Shown here: positions 25,594 through 33,763 of the stretch, piece after piece | Layout of the letters: every line of letters starts with the position of its first letter | How positions within the stretch are numbered: position 1 is the stretch's first letter | Assembly (NCBI RefSeq): GCF_900099975.1 | Contig: NZ_FNEI01000006.1 | Location: 173,592 to 237,591, forward strand | Reading direction: 5' to 3' | DNA length: 64,000 bases | Origin: Arthrobacter cupressi | Lineage (GTDB): Bacteria > Actinomycetota > Actinomycetes > Actinomycetales > Micrococcaceae | Translations under genes and position numbers: made by a program | Notes under the pieces: generated by a model | Databases searched by the model: none | Told to the model about the DNA's origin: nothing | Seen by the model: the letters and a program-made list of their open reading frames with translations, nothing else

Positions 25594-26439
25594 ATGACTA
25601 TCTTGACTGATTCCTCAGTCGCTGGCATCGATGACCAGCGGAACGAAAACCACAAGCTCATGATCGCCCTGGACGTTGACGGCACCCTCGTGGACCACGA
25701 CGGCCACATGTCACCCGGCGTCCGCGAGGCCGCACGCGCGGTGGTCGCGGACGGCCACGACGTCCTGATCGCCACGGGCCGCTCCCTGAACGCCACCCTG
25801 CCCGTGATCGAGCAGATCGGGCTGGATCGCGGCTACGCAGTGTGCTGCAACGGCGGGGTGACCCTCCGCCTGGACCCGTCCCTGGAGGCGGGCTACGAGA
25901 TCATCCACAAGGCCACCTTCGATCCCGCCCCGGCCCTCAGGGCCCTGCGGGACCGGCTTCCTTCCGCGAAGTACGCGCTGGAAGACGAGGCCGGCAACTT
26001 CCTCTCGACCGAACGCTTCCAGGACGCCAGTTTCGGCGTCGAAGCCGTCGGCGTGGACTTCCAGACGATGCTGGAAGCCACCGCGGTGCGCGTGGTCGTT
26101 TTCAGCAGCGAGAACACCCCGGAGGAGTTTTCCGAGGCCATCCGGCAGATCGGCCTGGCCGGCGTCACCTACTCCGTGGGCTGGACCGCCTGGCTGGACA
26201 TTGCGGCCGCCGGTGTCACCAAGGCCAGCGCCCTCGAGCAGCTCCGCCACCGGCTCGGCACCCACCGCAGGCACACCCTGGCGGTCGGCGACGGCCGCAA
26301 CGACATCGAGATGCTCGGGTGGGCCGGCCGGGGCGTCGCCATGGGGCAGGCGCCGGAGGAGGTGCTCGCCGCCGCGGATGAGGTCACCGCTTCGGTGTAC
26401 GACGACGGCGCCGCCCTGGTGTTGCGCGGCCTTCTGTAA
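25594..26439 (+). CDS. Cof-type HAD phosphatase
   Basis: A 281-residue class IIB HAD hydrolase with motif I IALDVDGTLVDHDG, the ATGRSLNAT motif II region, a cap of ~100 residues, and GDGRNDIEML as the acidic motif. Similar proteins dephosphorylate sugar phosphates or flavin/pyridoxal phosphates. It starts at ATG 25594; the first ~22 residues precede the fold. It is the second Cof-type phosphatase in the window and is not a close copy of the one at 6133. Confidence 0.85.
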   Translation: MTILTDSSVAGIDDQRNENHKLMIALDVDGTLVDHDGHMSPGVREAARAVVADGHDVLIATGRSLNATLPVIEQIGLDRGYAVCCNGGVTLRLDPSLEAGYEIIHKATFDPAPALRALRDRLPSAKYALEDEAGNFLSTERFQDASFGVEAVGVDFQTMLEATAVRVVVFSSENTPEEFSEAIRQIGLAGVTYSVGWTAWLDIAAAGVTKASALEQLRHRLGTHRRHTLAVGDGRNDIEMLGWAGRGVAMGQAPEEVLAAADEVTASVYDDGAALVLRGLL

Positions 26440-26452
26440 GTGCCGCACGGTA

Positions 26453-26498
26453 CGGCCGGAACCGCCTGGGGCGGCGCGGGAGCCGGGGGTTCCGGCCG
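26453..26498. terminator. Hairpin between convergent genes
   Basis: A perfect 11-bp stem, CGGCCGGAACC (26453-26463) with GGTTCCGGCCG (26488-26498), lies between the convergent HAD and GAF-ANTAR genes. No T tract. Confidence 0.6.
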
Positions 26499-26503
26499 CC
26501 GGA

Positions 26504-27244
26504 CTACGTGAAGTGAGTCGAGATCGGGCCGCCGCCGGCCGAGTCGACGATCGCCTGGGCCACTTCCCGGAGCTTGACGTTCCGGTTGCTTGAGGCCTTC
26601 ATGATCAGTTCCACGGCCTCAGCCTGGGTGCACCGGTTCTGGGCGATGATGATGCCTGTGGCGACGTCGATGACCGTCCGGGAGGTCATCGCGGCCCGCA
26701 GGTCTGCCGCTGTTTGGCTGTGCTGCGCAATGAGGACGGCCAGGCGGAGTCCCTTGGATGCCTGCTGCACGTAGTCGGTTGCGCGTTGGATCGCTGCCTC
26801 GTCGAAGCCATGGACGGTTTCGGAATAGAGGTTCAGGCCGGCCTTGGCGTTGTCCTCAGGGAGTTGGAAGGGCACGGCCAGCACGGAGCGAACACCGTTC
26901 GCCGCAGCCACCTCAGTGTAATCGGGCCAGGTGGTGTCGTTTTCAAGGTCGGGGATGTGGATCCGGACCCCAGTCCGGGAGGCGGTGAGGCAGGGGCCTT
27001 CCTCGAACTGGTACTGCAGTTCATCGAGCAGCCGGGCACGTTCGTCACTGCTGGCCACGGTGGTGGCGGAGCGATGGCGGAGCATGGTGACGCCGCAGAA
27101 AACCCTGGCACCGGGCGAACTGAGCATGGCCGCCGAGTGGCGCGCGAGCTCGGTGAGGAAGGCTTCGACGTCGGGGGTGTCGAGGAGCAGGTCCTGGATA
27201 TCCGCGGCCACAACTCCCGCACCGCTTGCTTGCTGGTTTTCCAT
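26504..27244 (-). CDS. GAF-ANTAR RNA-binding regulator
   Basis: A 246-residue regulator. Residues about 15-165 form a GAF sensor domain (FEEGPCLTASRTGVRIHIPDL, ANGVRSVLAVPFQ), and residues about 180-240 form an ANTAR domain (RTVIDVATGIIIAQNRCTQAEAVELI) that typically binds hairpin RNA to prevent termination. Start ATG 27244 has GGAG 6 bases upstream. It is divergent from a SigF/SigB-type sigma factor, so both probably belong to one stress or nutrient response. Ligand and RNA targets are unknown. Confidence 0.88.
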   Translation of the reverse strand: MENQQASGAGVVAADIQDLLLDTPDVEAFLTELARHSAAMLSSPGARVFCGVTMLRHRSATTVASSDERARLLDELQYQFEEGPCLTASRTGVRIHIPDLENDTTWPDYTEVAAANGVRSVLAVPFQLPEDNAKAGLNLYSETVHGFDEAAIQRATDYVQQASKGLRLAVLIAQHSQTAADLRAAMTSRTVIDVATGIIIAQNRCTQAEAVELIMKASSNRNVKLREVAQAIVDSAGGGPISTHFT

Positions 27245-27312
27245 GTGGATCTCCGATCCCCGCATGAGGCTTCATCTTCGAGCCTAGTCCTGGACCACCG
27301 TTGAAAGCCATT

Positions 27313-27328
27313 GATAAGTGTGCTTATC
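27313..27328. promoter_or_regulatory. Dyad GATAAG-4-CTTATC in the shared promoter region
   Basis: A perfect 6-bp inverted repeat, GATAAGTGTGCTTATC, stands between the divergent GAF-ANTAR and sigma factor genes in an otherwise AT-rising stretch. It could be an operator for either gene; the binding protein is unknown. Confidence 0.4.
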
Positions 27329-27388
27329 TTTTAGGGAGTCTTGCCATGGGCTCACCCTTCCTTCGCGTACGTCCAAGGGTGAAGCCAC

Positions 27389-28165
27389 TTGCAACAAGAC
27401 CCATCATTTCCCTCCCCCGAAAGTACCATTAGGCAGAGCTTCCGGGATGCCTTGGTGTTGGACCACCTGCACCTTGCGAAAGCCATTGCTGCCCGGTACT
27501 CCGCCCACAACCATGACCTCGAAGATGTGCGCCAGGTTGCATACATGGGCCTGATCAAGGCCGCGCGCGGCTATGACGAAGCGAAGGGCGTCAGCTTTAC
27601 TGCCTACGCCGCACCGACCATCGCCGGCGAGGTGAAGAGGTATCTTCGCGACCACTGCTGGGTGGTGCGGCCGCCCCGTCCCGTCCAGGACCTGCGGCGC
27701 CTGGTGCTGGTCCGGACTGAGGAGCTGACCCAGGACCTGCGGCGCTCCCCGTCGGTGGAGGAACTGGCGGCTGACCTGTGCCTGGATCCCGGCCAGGTGC
27801 GGGAGGCCCTGCTGGCCGGCACCAGCAAGCGGCCCGACTCCCTGGATACCCCCGCATTGGATGGCCGCGACGGCCTCCAGGATTTGCTGGCCGGTGAAGG
27901 CAGTCCCGGCGACCGCCTTGAGGATGTCCTCGCCCTGCGGAATGCGATCCGGAACCTCTCCGCCGAGGACCGCCGGTTGTTGTACCGGCGCTACTACCGG
28001 GAGGAGACACAGTCCACCATCGCCGGGGCGCTGGGCATTTCCCAGATGCAGGTCTCCCGGAGGCTCGCCAAGATCCTGGTGGCCCTCCAGGCCCAACTGC
28101 TCGACGACGGAGCCGGCCTCAGCAGCGGAGTTCCGCCACCGCGTCAAGCACATCGCGCACGCTGA
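27389..28165 (+). CDS. RNA polymerase sigma factor, SigB/SigF group
   Basis: A 258-residue group 3 sigma-70 factor. Region 2 is clear (DLEDVRQVAYMGLIKAARGYDEAKGVSFTAYA, then IAGEVKRYLRD). Region 3 and the region 4 helix-turn-helix follow (ETQSTIAGALGISQMQVSRRL). The layout matches stress sigma factors of the SigB/SigF type. The start is a TTG. No anti-sigma RsbW-like gene sits next to it, which is unusual for this class. The last 47 bases overlap the end of the convergent glycosyltransferase gene. Confidence 0.88.
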   Translation: MQQDPSFPSPESTIRQSFRDALVLDHLHLAKAIAARYSAHNHDLEDVRQVAYMGLIKAARGYDEAKGVSFTAYAAPTIAGEVKRYLRDHCWVVRPPRPVQDLRRLVLVRTEELTQDLRRSPSVEELAADLCLDPGQVREALLAGTSKRPDSLDTPALDGRDGLQDLLAGEGSPGDRLEDVLALRNAIRNLSAEDRRLLYRRYYREETQSTIAGALGISQMQVSRRLAKILVALQAQLLDDGAGLSSGVPPPRQAHRAR

Positions 28166-29070
28166 CGGCCAGGAGCGCGGGATCCGGTTCGGAAGCGAAA
28201 ACGTCGCCGCGCCGGAGTCCGACGTCGGTAAGCACCACGTGCGGTCCCGGCGGCGGACCCCATTCTTCAGCGGGCGCGGGTCCGAAGATGACCACGGACG
28301 GCCGCGCGTAGGCAGAGGCCAGATGCGCGGCACCGGTGTCGGCCGACACCACCAACCGGGCCCCGGCGATGGTGGCCGCAAACTCTGCGAGCCCCTGCCG
28401 CCCGGCCAGCACGCCGCCGTCGAGGTTTGCTCCCTTGAGCTTGGCCAGGGCGGCAGTCTCCTCGGCACGTCCACGCTCGGAAACACCGCCGGTGAACACC
28501 ACCTCGTGCCCCGCCTCCGTCAGCTGCGCGGCGACGTCGGCGAACCGGTCCACGGGCCAGAACCTGCTGCCGGAGGACGCTCCGACGTGGATCACGGTGG
28601 CGCCCGGCCGCGGGGAGCGGACGGCAGGCGGGTCCAGGCGGTAGTCCAAGGGGTCGGCGTCGATCCCGTACCACGCGAGGAGCCGCGTCCACCGCTCGCG
28701 TTCCGGAAGGCCGGTGGGCCATTCGGGGCCGTCCAGGCCCGGGGCCCGGTGCGCGAGCACCCGGTTGGCGGCCAGCTCCGCGAGGCGGTGCCTGCTTTCC
28801 GGTCCGTTGCCGTGCATGTTCACGGCCACGTCAACCGTTCCGGGGGGGAAGCGCCAGCGGAGCTTCGAGGCCCGGCGTTGGCAGGAGCTGGATGCCGCCA
28901 ACGAGATCCAGGGCCTCGGCCACCCAGGCGGGGGCCGCGTAGAGGATGCGGTGCTCCGGGAAGGCACGTTTCAGGCCGCGCAGCGCGGGAACGGCGACCA
29001 TCAGGTCGCCGAGTTTCAGTGCGCGAAGCACCAGCAGAACCGGCTGTCCGTTGCTTTCAACAGTTTCCAT
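28119..29070 (-). pseudogene. Glycosyltransferase family 9 gene split by a frameshift
   Basis: The first 79 residues (29070 to about 28845) encode a GT9 N-terminus (LLVLRALKLGDLMVAVPALRGLKRAFPE). They then read through a C7 tract (G7 at 28842-28848 on the plus strand) into a TGA. The remaining ~245 residues continue perfectly in the neighbouring frame (GTVDVAVNMHG ... VVSADTGAAHLASAYARP ... VIFGP) to 28119. One C fewer restores a ~316-residue heptosyltransferase-like protein. The cause may be phase variation, a recent mutation or a sequencing error. Intact, it would transfer a sugar, perhaps heptose, within the neighbouring island. Confidence 0.8.
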
Positions 29071-29079
29071 GGGGGCCTC

Positions 29080-29097
29080 CCGCTAGGAGTCTAGCGG
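29080..29097. promoter_or_regulatory. Inverted repeat between divergent glycan genes
   Basis: CCGCTAG-GAGT-CTAGCGG, a perfect 7-bp dyad, lies in the 86-base gap between the split GT9 gene and the gmhB-led operon. It is a candidate operator; nothing else supports it. Confidence 0.3.
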
Positions 29098-29156
29098 CAC
29101 GAAACTTCTCATGGCCGCAGCGTTTAGCGTGCTGTGAACCGGGGAACTTTGCGGGT

Positions 29157-29690
29157 ATGGGAGCTACCGGCACGCTGAAAGCGGTCTTGTTTGACCGCGA
29201 TGGAACGCTGGTGGTTGACGTGCCGTACAACGGCGACCCACGGCTGGTCCGGCCCATGGACGGCGCCGTCCCGGCCGTGGCAAGGGTACGCCAGGCCGGG
29301 CTGGCAACGGGCGTGGTCAGCAACCAGTCGGGAGTCGCCACGGGCTTGTTGACGCTCCACCAGGTGCATGCCGTCAACCGGCGCGTGGATGAACTCCTGG
29401 GCCCCTTCGATGTGTGGGAAGTGTGCCCACACGGCCCGCAGGACCGCTGCGCCTGCCGCAAACCTGCCCCGGGGATGATCCTCAGCGCCTGCAGGGCCCT
29501 GGGGATCGACCCCTCGGAAACGGCGGTAATCGGCGACATCGGCGCTGACCTCGGCGCGGCAAAGGCAGCGGGTGCCCGCGCGGTCCTGGTCCCGACCGCC
29601 GCAACGCGCAGCGAGGAAATCGAGGCGGCGGAGTTGGTGGCCAGCGATCTTCGGCACGCTGTCGGGCTGCTGCTGGGTACGCCTCGATGA
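29157..29690 (+). CDS. gmhB: D,D-heptose 1,7-bisphosphate phosphatase-like HAD
   Basis: A 177-residue HAD-IIIA phosphatase with nucleophile D13 and acid D15 in FDRDGTLV, and a Cys/His zinc knuckle CPHGPQDRCACRKP as in GmhB. GDIGADLGAAKAAG closes the site. The expected reaction is removal of the C7 phosphate from D-glycero-D-manno-heptose 1,7-bisphosphate. It is first in an operon with GmhA- and HldE-like genes, which supports this role over histidinol-phosphate phosphatase. It overlaps the next gene by 4 bases (ATGA). Confidence 0.8.
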   Translation: MGATGTLKAVLFDRDGTLVVDVPYNGDPRLVRPMDGAVPAVARVRQAGLATGVVSNQSGVATGLLTLHQVHAVNRRVDELLGPFDVWEVCPHGPQDRCACRKPAPGMILSACRALGIDPSETAVIGDIGADLGAAKAAGARAVLVPTAATRSEEIEAAELVASDLRHAVGLLLGTPR

Positions 29691-30799
29691 GCCGGGTCCT
29701 GGTCGCCCGGCTGGACTGCATGGGCGACGTCATCGTTTCGGGGCCGGCCCTGCGCGCCGTCGCCAACGGAAGCAGGCCCGACGGCAGCTGCCCCAACGAC
29801 GTCGTGCTGCTCTGCGGACCGGAAGGAACGGCCGCCGCCGAGCTGCTCCCGGGCGTCACTGAAGTCCACACGTGGTCCTGCCCCTGGATCGTGACCCCGG
29901 CACCGGCCGTCACCGCCGGGCTGGCCGATGCGCTGGTTGATTTTGTCCGCAGTTCCCGGATTGACGAAGCCGTGATCCTCACCTCCTTCCACCAGTCGCC
30001 GCTCCCGCTCGCCATGCTCCTGCGCCTGGCCGGCGTCCGGCGGATAACGGGTGCCTCCACGGACTACGCCGGATCCTTGCTGGACGTCCGGCTCAAGCCG
30101 GGCGAAGACTTTCCCGAAGACCAGGCTGAAGCCGTCCGTGCCCTCGGCATTGCGCGGGCCGCGGGTTTCGGCCTTCCGCAGGGCGACGACGGCAGACTCC
30201 GCGTCGAGCGGACACCGCACCACCTAGCCAGTGGCGACCTTGCCAGTGACGCCCTTGTCCGTGACCTGTCCAGCGAGGGGCCGTACGTCGTGGTCCACCC
30301 CGGTGCGGCAGCACCGGCAAGGGCCTGGCCGGCGCTCCATCACGCCGCGACAGTGGAGCTCCTGGAAGCCTGCGGCCACCGGGTGGTGGTCACGGGAGGC
30401 CCGGCGGAAGCCTCCCTCACGGCAACGGTGGCAGGACCTTCGGCCCTGAACCTTGGCGGCAGGACCAGCCTGCGCACGCTCGCAGCTGTACTGGAGGGGG
30501 CCGCCGTCGTGGTCACCGGCAATACGGGACCCGCCCACCTTGCCGCAGCGGTCGGGACGCCCGTGGTGTGCCTCTTCTCGCCCGTGGTCCCGGCCATCCG
30601 GTGGGCGCCCTACGGGGTGCCGATGGAGGTGCTGGGCGACCAGGAAGCACCCTGCAAGGACACACGGGCGCGGACGTGCCCCGTCCCTGGCCACCCGTGC
30701 CTGAGTTCGGTGACTCCGGAACAGGTCCTGGACGCCGTGAAACGGCTGCTGGGAGGAGTCCCCTCCCTGACCACACGACGAAAGGTGCGGAATCCATGA
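29687..30799 (+). CDS. Glycosyltransferase family 9, heptosyltransferase-like
   Basis: A 370-residue GT-B glycosyltransferase of family 9. The N-terminus VARLDCMGDVIVSGPALRAV resembles WaaC/WaaF, and the C-terminal donor site reads VVTGNTGPAHLAAAVGTPVVCLFSP. These enzymes use ADP-heptose. In a Gram-positive there is no LPS, so the acceptor must be something else, such as a teichoic or glycolipid-type polymer or a small glycoside; that is inference. It is coupled by ATGA overlaps to both neighbours. Confidence 0.85.
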   Translation: MSRVLVARLDCMGDVIVSGPALRAVANGSRPDGSCPNDVVLLCGPEGTAAAELLPGVTEVHTWSCPWIVTPAPAVTAGLADALVDFVRSSRIDEAVILTSFHQSPLPLAMLLRLAGVRRITGASTDYAGSLLDVRLKPGEDFPEDQAEAVRALGIARAAGFGLPQGDDGRLRVERTPHHLASGDLASDALVRDLSSEGPYVVVHPGAAAPARAWPALHHAATVELLEACGHRVVVTGGPAEASLTATVAGPSALNLGGRTSLRTLAAVLEGAAVVVTGNTGPAHLAAAVGTPVVCLFSPVVPAIRWAPYGVPMEVLGDQEAPCKDTRARTCPVPGHPCLSSVTPEQVLDAVKRLLGGVPSLTTRRKVRNP

Positions 30800-31815
30800 G
30801 AATCCTGGTGTGGCATGTCCATGGCGGATGGATGGAGGGATTCGTCAGGGGTCAGCATGAATACCTGCTCCCGGTGGAGCCCGACGGCGGCCCGTGGGGT
30901 TTGGGGCGCGGTGGCCGCCAGTGGCCGGCCGCCGCGCAGGAGATAGACCTCGCAACCATCGATCCCGACAGTGTGGACGCTGTGGTCCTGCAGCGGCCCG
31001 GGGAGATTTCGGCGGTGTCCCGGGCGCTGGGGCGCAGGCCCGGAGTCGACCTTCCGGCCGTCTACCTGGAGCACAACACCCCCAGGATCGGTGTGCCGTT
31101 CACCCGGCATCCGCTGGCGGACCAGCACGCCATTCCCGTGGTCCATGTGACCCATTTCAACCAGCTGTTCTGGGACACCGGCTCGGCCGGCACCAAGGTG
31201 ATAGAGCACGGCATCCCCGACCCCGGGCGGCTCTACACCGGCGAACGCGAAGAGATGGGCGTGGTGGTCAACGAGCCGGTGAGGCGCGGCCGGGTGACGG
31301 GCACGGACCTGCTGCCCGGCTTCGCCGGAGTGGGGCCGCTGCGCGTATTCGGCATGGGAACGCAGGGCCTGCCCGGAGCCCTGGACCTCGCGGGCCACGG
31401 TCTCGGCGAGGAGCGGATCCGCGTGGCAGGGGACGTTCCGGCCCCGCAACTCCACCGCGAACTTGCCCGCTGCCGGCTCTACCTGCACCCCTTCCGGTGG
31501 ACCTCGCTGGGGCTCGCCCTCCTGGAGGCGATGCACCTGGGCATGCCGGTCGTGGCGCTGGGCACAACGGAGGCACACCGTGCGGTGCCGCGGGGTGCCG
31601 GACTGGTGTCCAACGACGTCCATGAACTCCAGGCCTTCGTGCGGCGGCTCCTCGATGACCCGGATGACGCCTATGCCATGGGGCTGGTGGCCCGGGCGGC
31701 GGCCCTGGACCGCTACGGACTGGGGAAGTTCCTGGATGCCTGGGACGAACTCCTCGCCGACCTCGGCACGGGCCGCAAACAGCACCGCCAGCCTCCAGAG
31801 AGGACACACCGATGA
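30796..31815 (+). CDS. Glycosyltransferase, GT-B fold
   Basis: A 339-residue glycosyltransferase of the GT4-like group. The C-terminal donor half shows LHPFRWTSLGLALLEAMHLGMPVVALGTTE, where the usual first glutamate of the E-x7-E motif is replaced by Thr while the second Glu is kept. The N-terminal half begins MRILVWHVHGGWMEGFVRG, and LEHNTPRIGVPFTRHP looks like an acceptor loop. Donor and acceptor are unknown. It overlaps both neighbouring genes by 4 bases and is therefore tied to the heptose operon. Confidence 0.75.
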   Translation: MRILVWHVHGGWMEGFVRGQHEYLLPVEPDGGPWGLGRGGRQWPAAAQEIDLATIDPDSVDAVVLQRPGEISAVSRALGRRPGVDLPAVYLEHNTPRIGVPFTRHPLADQHAIPVVHVTHFNQLFWDTGSAGTKVIEHGIPDPGRLYTGEREEMGVVVNEPVRRGRVTGTDLLPGFAGVGPLRVFGMGTQGLPGALDLAGHGLGEERIRVAGDVPAPQLHRELARCRLYLHPFRWTSLGLALLEAMHLGMPVVALGTTEAHRAVPRGAGLVSNDVHELQAFVRRLLDDPDDAYAMGLVARAAALDRYGLGKFLDAWDELLADLGTGRKQHRQPPERTHR

Positions 31816-33080
31816 AGATCTCCATGGTTTCCGAACATGCCAGTCCCTTGGCGGCGCTGGGGGGCGTGGACGCGGGCGGACAAAACGTCCATGTCGCGGC
31901 ACTCTCCTCAAGCCTGGCCAAACGGGGCCACAACGTCACGGTGTACACGCGGCGCGACGATCCGGACCTCCCGGCCAGAGTCCATGTAGCCCCCGGACTC
32001 ACGGTTATCCACGCGGACGCGGGGCCCGCCCGCCATATTCCCAAGGACGGCCTGCTGCCGTACATAGGTGCGCTCGCGGACGGCATCGGCGCGGACTGGG
32101 CCGGCAACGTTCCGGACCTGGTCCACGCGCACTTCTGGATGTCCGGCCTTGCTGCCATCCAGGCCGCCCGCAGGGCCAGCGGGGCGGACCCGGTTCCCGT
32201 GGTCCAGACCTTCCACGCCCTGGGTTCGGTCAAACGCAAGCACCAGGGCCCGGCCGACACCAGCCCGGCCGCAAGGGCGTGGCTGGAACCATGGGTCGGC
32301 CGGACCGCGGATTGGGTTATCGCCACCTGCCCGGACGAGGTCTTCGAACTCAAGGCGCTGGGAATCAGCAAGTCCAAGATCTCGATCGCCCCCTGCGGCG
32401 TGGACCTGGCACTCTTTGACGGCGCCGCCGAGCCCGAACCAAGACCCCGCACCCACCGAATCCTGAGTGTGGGCCGCCTGGTGCCGCGCAAGGGCGTGGA
32501 CCTGGTGATCCAAGCGCTCCCGCTGCTCGCCCGGGCGGGATTCGACGACGTCGAACTCCTGATCGTCGGCGGTTCCGGCGACGCCCTGACCCTCGAAGAC
32601 GATCCCGAAGCCCGGCGGCTCCGCATGCTCGCCAAGGAACTCGGCGTCGAAGACCGGGTGACCCTGCGCGGGCAGGTTCCCCGGGACGCCATGCCCGGCA
32701 TCTTCCACAGCGCCGATGCCGTGGTCTGCGCGCCCTGGTACGAACCCTTCGGCATCGTTCCCCTGGAAGCCATGGCCTGCGGTGTCCCGGTGGTGGCAGC
32801 CGCCGTCGGAGGCCTCCGGGAGACCGTCGTCCACCAGGAGACCGGACTGCACGTCCCGCCGCACGATCCGGAAGCGATCGCCGACGCCGTGGCCCGGCTG
32901 CTCGCCGATCCCGCGCTGCGCGCCCGCATGGGAAGCGCGGGAACCCGCCGCGCACGCTCCCGGTACTCATGGGACCGTGTCGCGGCCGATACCGAGAAGG
33001 CGTACTGGTCGGTCCTCGCCTCCGGACTGTCCCGGCACGCGACCGAAGGCCTCGAACCTCTGGAAGGAACGGCACTATGA
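31812..33080 (+). CDS. Glycosyltransferase family 4
   Basis: A 422-residue GT4 retaining glycosyltransferase with a MshA/sucrose-synthase-like layout. The N-terminus ISMVSEHASPLAALGGVDAGGQNVH has the glycine loop for donor binding; LSVGRLVPRKGVD and the E-x7-E motif in YEPFGIVPLEAMACGVPVV mark the C-terminal half. Likely donors are UDP- or ADP-sugars. Position inside the gmhB-gmhA-hldE operon suggests it builds the same heptose-containing glycan. Confidence 0.85.
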   Translation: MKISMVSEHASPLAALGGVDAGGQNVHVAALSSSLAKRGHNVTVYTRRDDPDLPARVHVAPGLTVIHADAGPARHIPKDGLLPYIGALADGIGADWAGNVPDLVHAHFWMSGLAAIQAARRASGADPVPVVQTFHALGSVKRKHQGPADTSPAARAWLEPWVGRTADWVIATCPDEVFELKALGISKSKISIAPCGVDLALFDGAAEPEPRPRTHRILSVGRLVPRKGVDLVIQALPLLARAGFDDVELLIVGGSGDALTLEDDPEARRLRMLAKELGVEDRVTLRGQVPRDAMPGIFHSADAVVCAPWYEPFGIVPLEAMACGVPVVAAAVGGLRETVVHQETGLHVPPHDPEAIADAVARLLADPALRARMGSAGTRRARSRYSWDRVAADTEKAYWSVLASGLSRHATEGLEPLEGTAL

Positions 33081-33763
33081 CCATCATCAAGAGCCCTGCC
33101 GGCTCCGCCGTGCCCCTCGCCGCCCCTGCCGTTGGGCCGGGAGGACCGGAACGCCAGACTGGAGCCGAGGTGACCACCCACTTGGACAACGTCCTTCCAG
33201 CCCTGGAATCCCTGCGTTCGCAGGCAGGCCGCCTGTCCGAGTGGGGAACCGAGCTCGCGCTCCGGCTCCTGGCCGGGCAGCGGCTGCTGGCCGCCGGCAA
33301 CGGTGGCTCCGCGGCCGAAGCCCAGCACCTGACAGCCGAGCTCGTCGGACGGTTCGACGCCGAGCGGGCACCCTTCTCGGCCATCTCACTCCATGCCGAG
33401 TCCTCGGCGTTGACCGCCGTTTCCAACGACTACGGCTACGAGGAGGTGTTTGCCCGGCAGGTCAGGGCGCACGGCAGGTCCGGGGATGTCCTGATCCTGC
33501 TGTCCACGAGCGGGCGAAGCCCCAACCTCCTCAAAGCCGTCCGGGCCGCCGCCGAACGTGGCATTACGGCGTGGGCGCTCACCGGGCCGGGCCCCAACCC
33601 CTTGTCCGAGGCCTGCGAGCAGGCGGTGATGGTCGACGCAATCGCCGCCAACGCCCAAGAGGGCCACCTGATCGCCGTCCACGCGGTCTGCCGCGCCTTT
33701 GACGCGGAGGTAGCGCGGCGGGCCGGCGCGCACGCCGGCACCACGCGGCGGACCCAGCCATGA
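33077..33763 (+). CDS. gmhA: Sedoheptulose 7-phosphate isomerase
   Basis: A 228-residue SIS-domain protein matching GmhA: LAAGNGGSAAEAQHLTAELVGRF, a D-Y-G-Y-E-E-V-F segment, and LLSTSGRSPNLLKAV. It should convert sedoheptulose 7-phosphate to D-glycero-D-manno-heptose 7-phosphate, the first step of ADP-heptose synthesis. Start ATG 33077 overlaps the preceding stop by 4 bases. The first ~30 residues are a non-conserved extension. Homology to DiaA-type SIS proteins is the main alternative, but the operon supports GmhA. Confidence 0.87.
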   Translation: MTIIKSPAGSAVPLAAPAVGPGGPERQTGAEVTTHLDNVLPALESLRSQAGRLSEWGTELALRLLAGQRLLAAGNGGSAAEAQHLTAELVGRFDAERAPFSAISLHAESSALTAVSNDYGYEEVFARQVRAHGRSGDVLILLSTSGRSPNLLKAVRAAAERGITAWALTGPGPNPLSEACEQAVMVDAIAANAQEGHLIAVHAVCRAFDAEVARRAGAHAGTTRRTQP

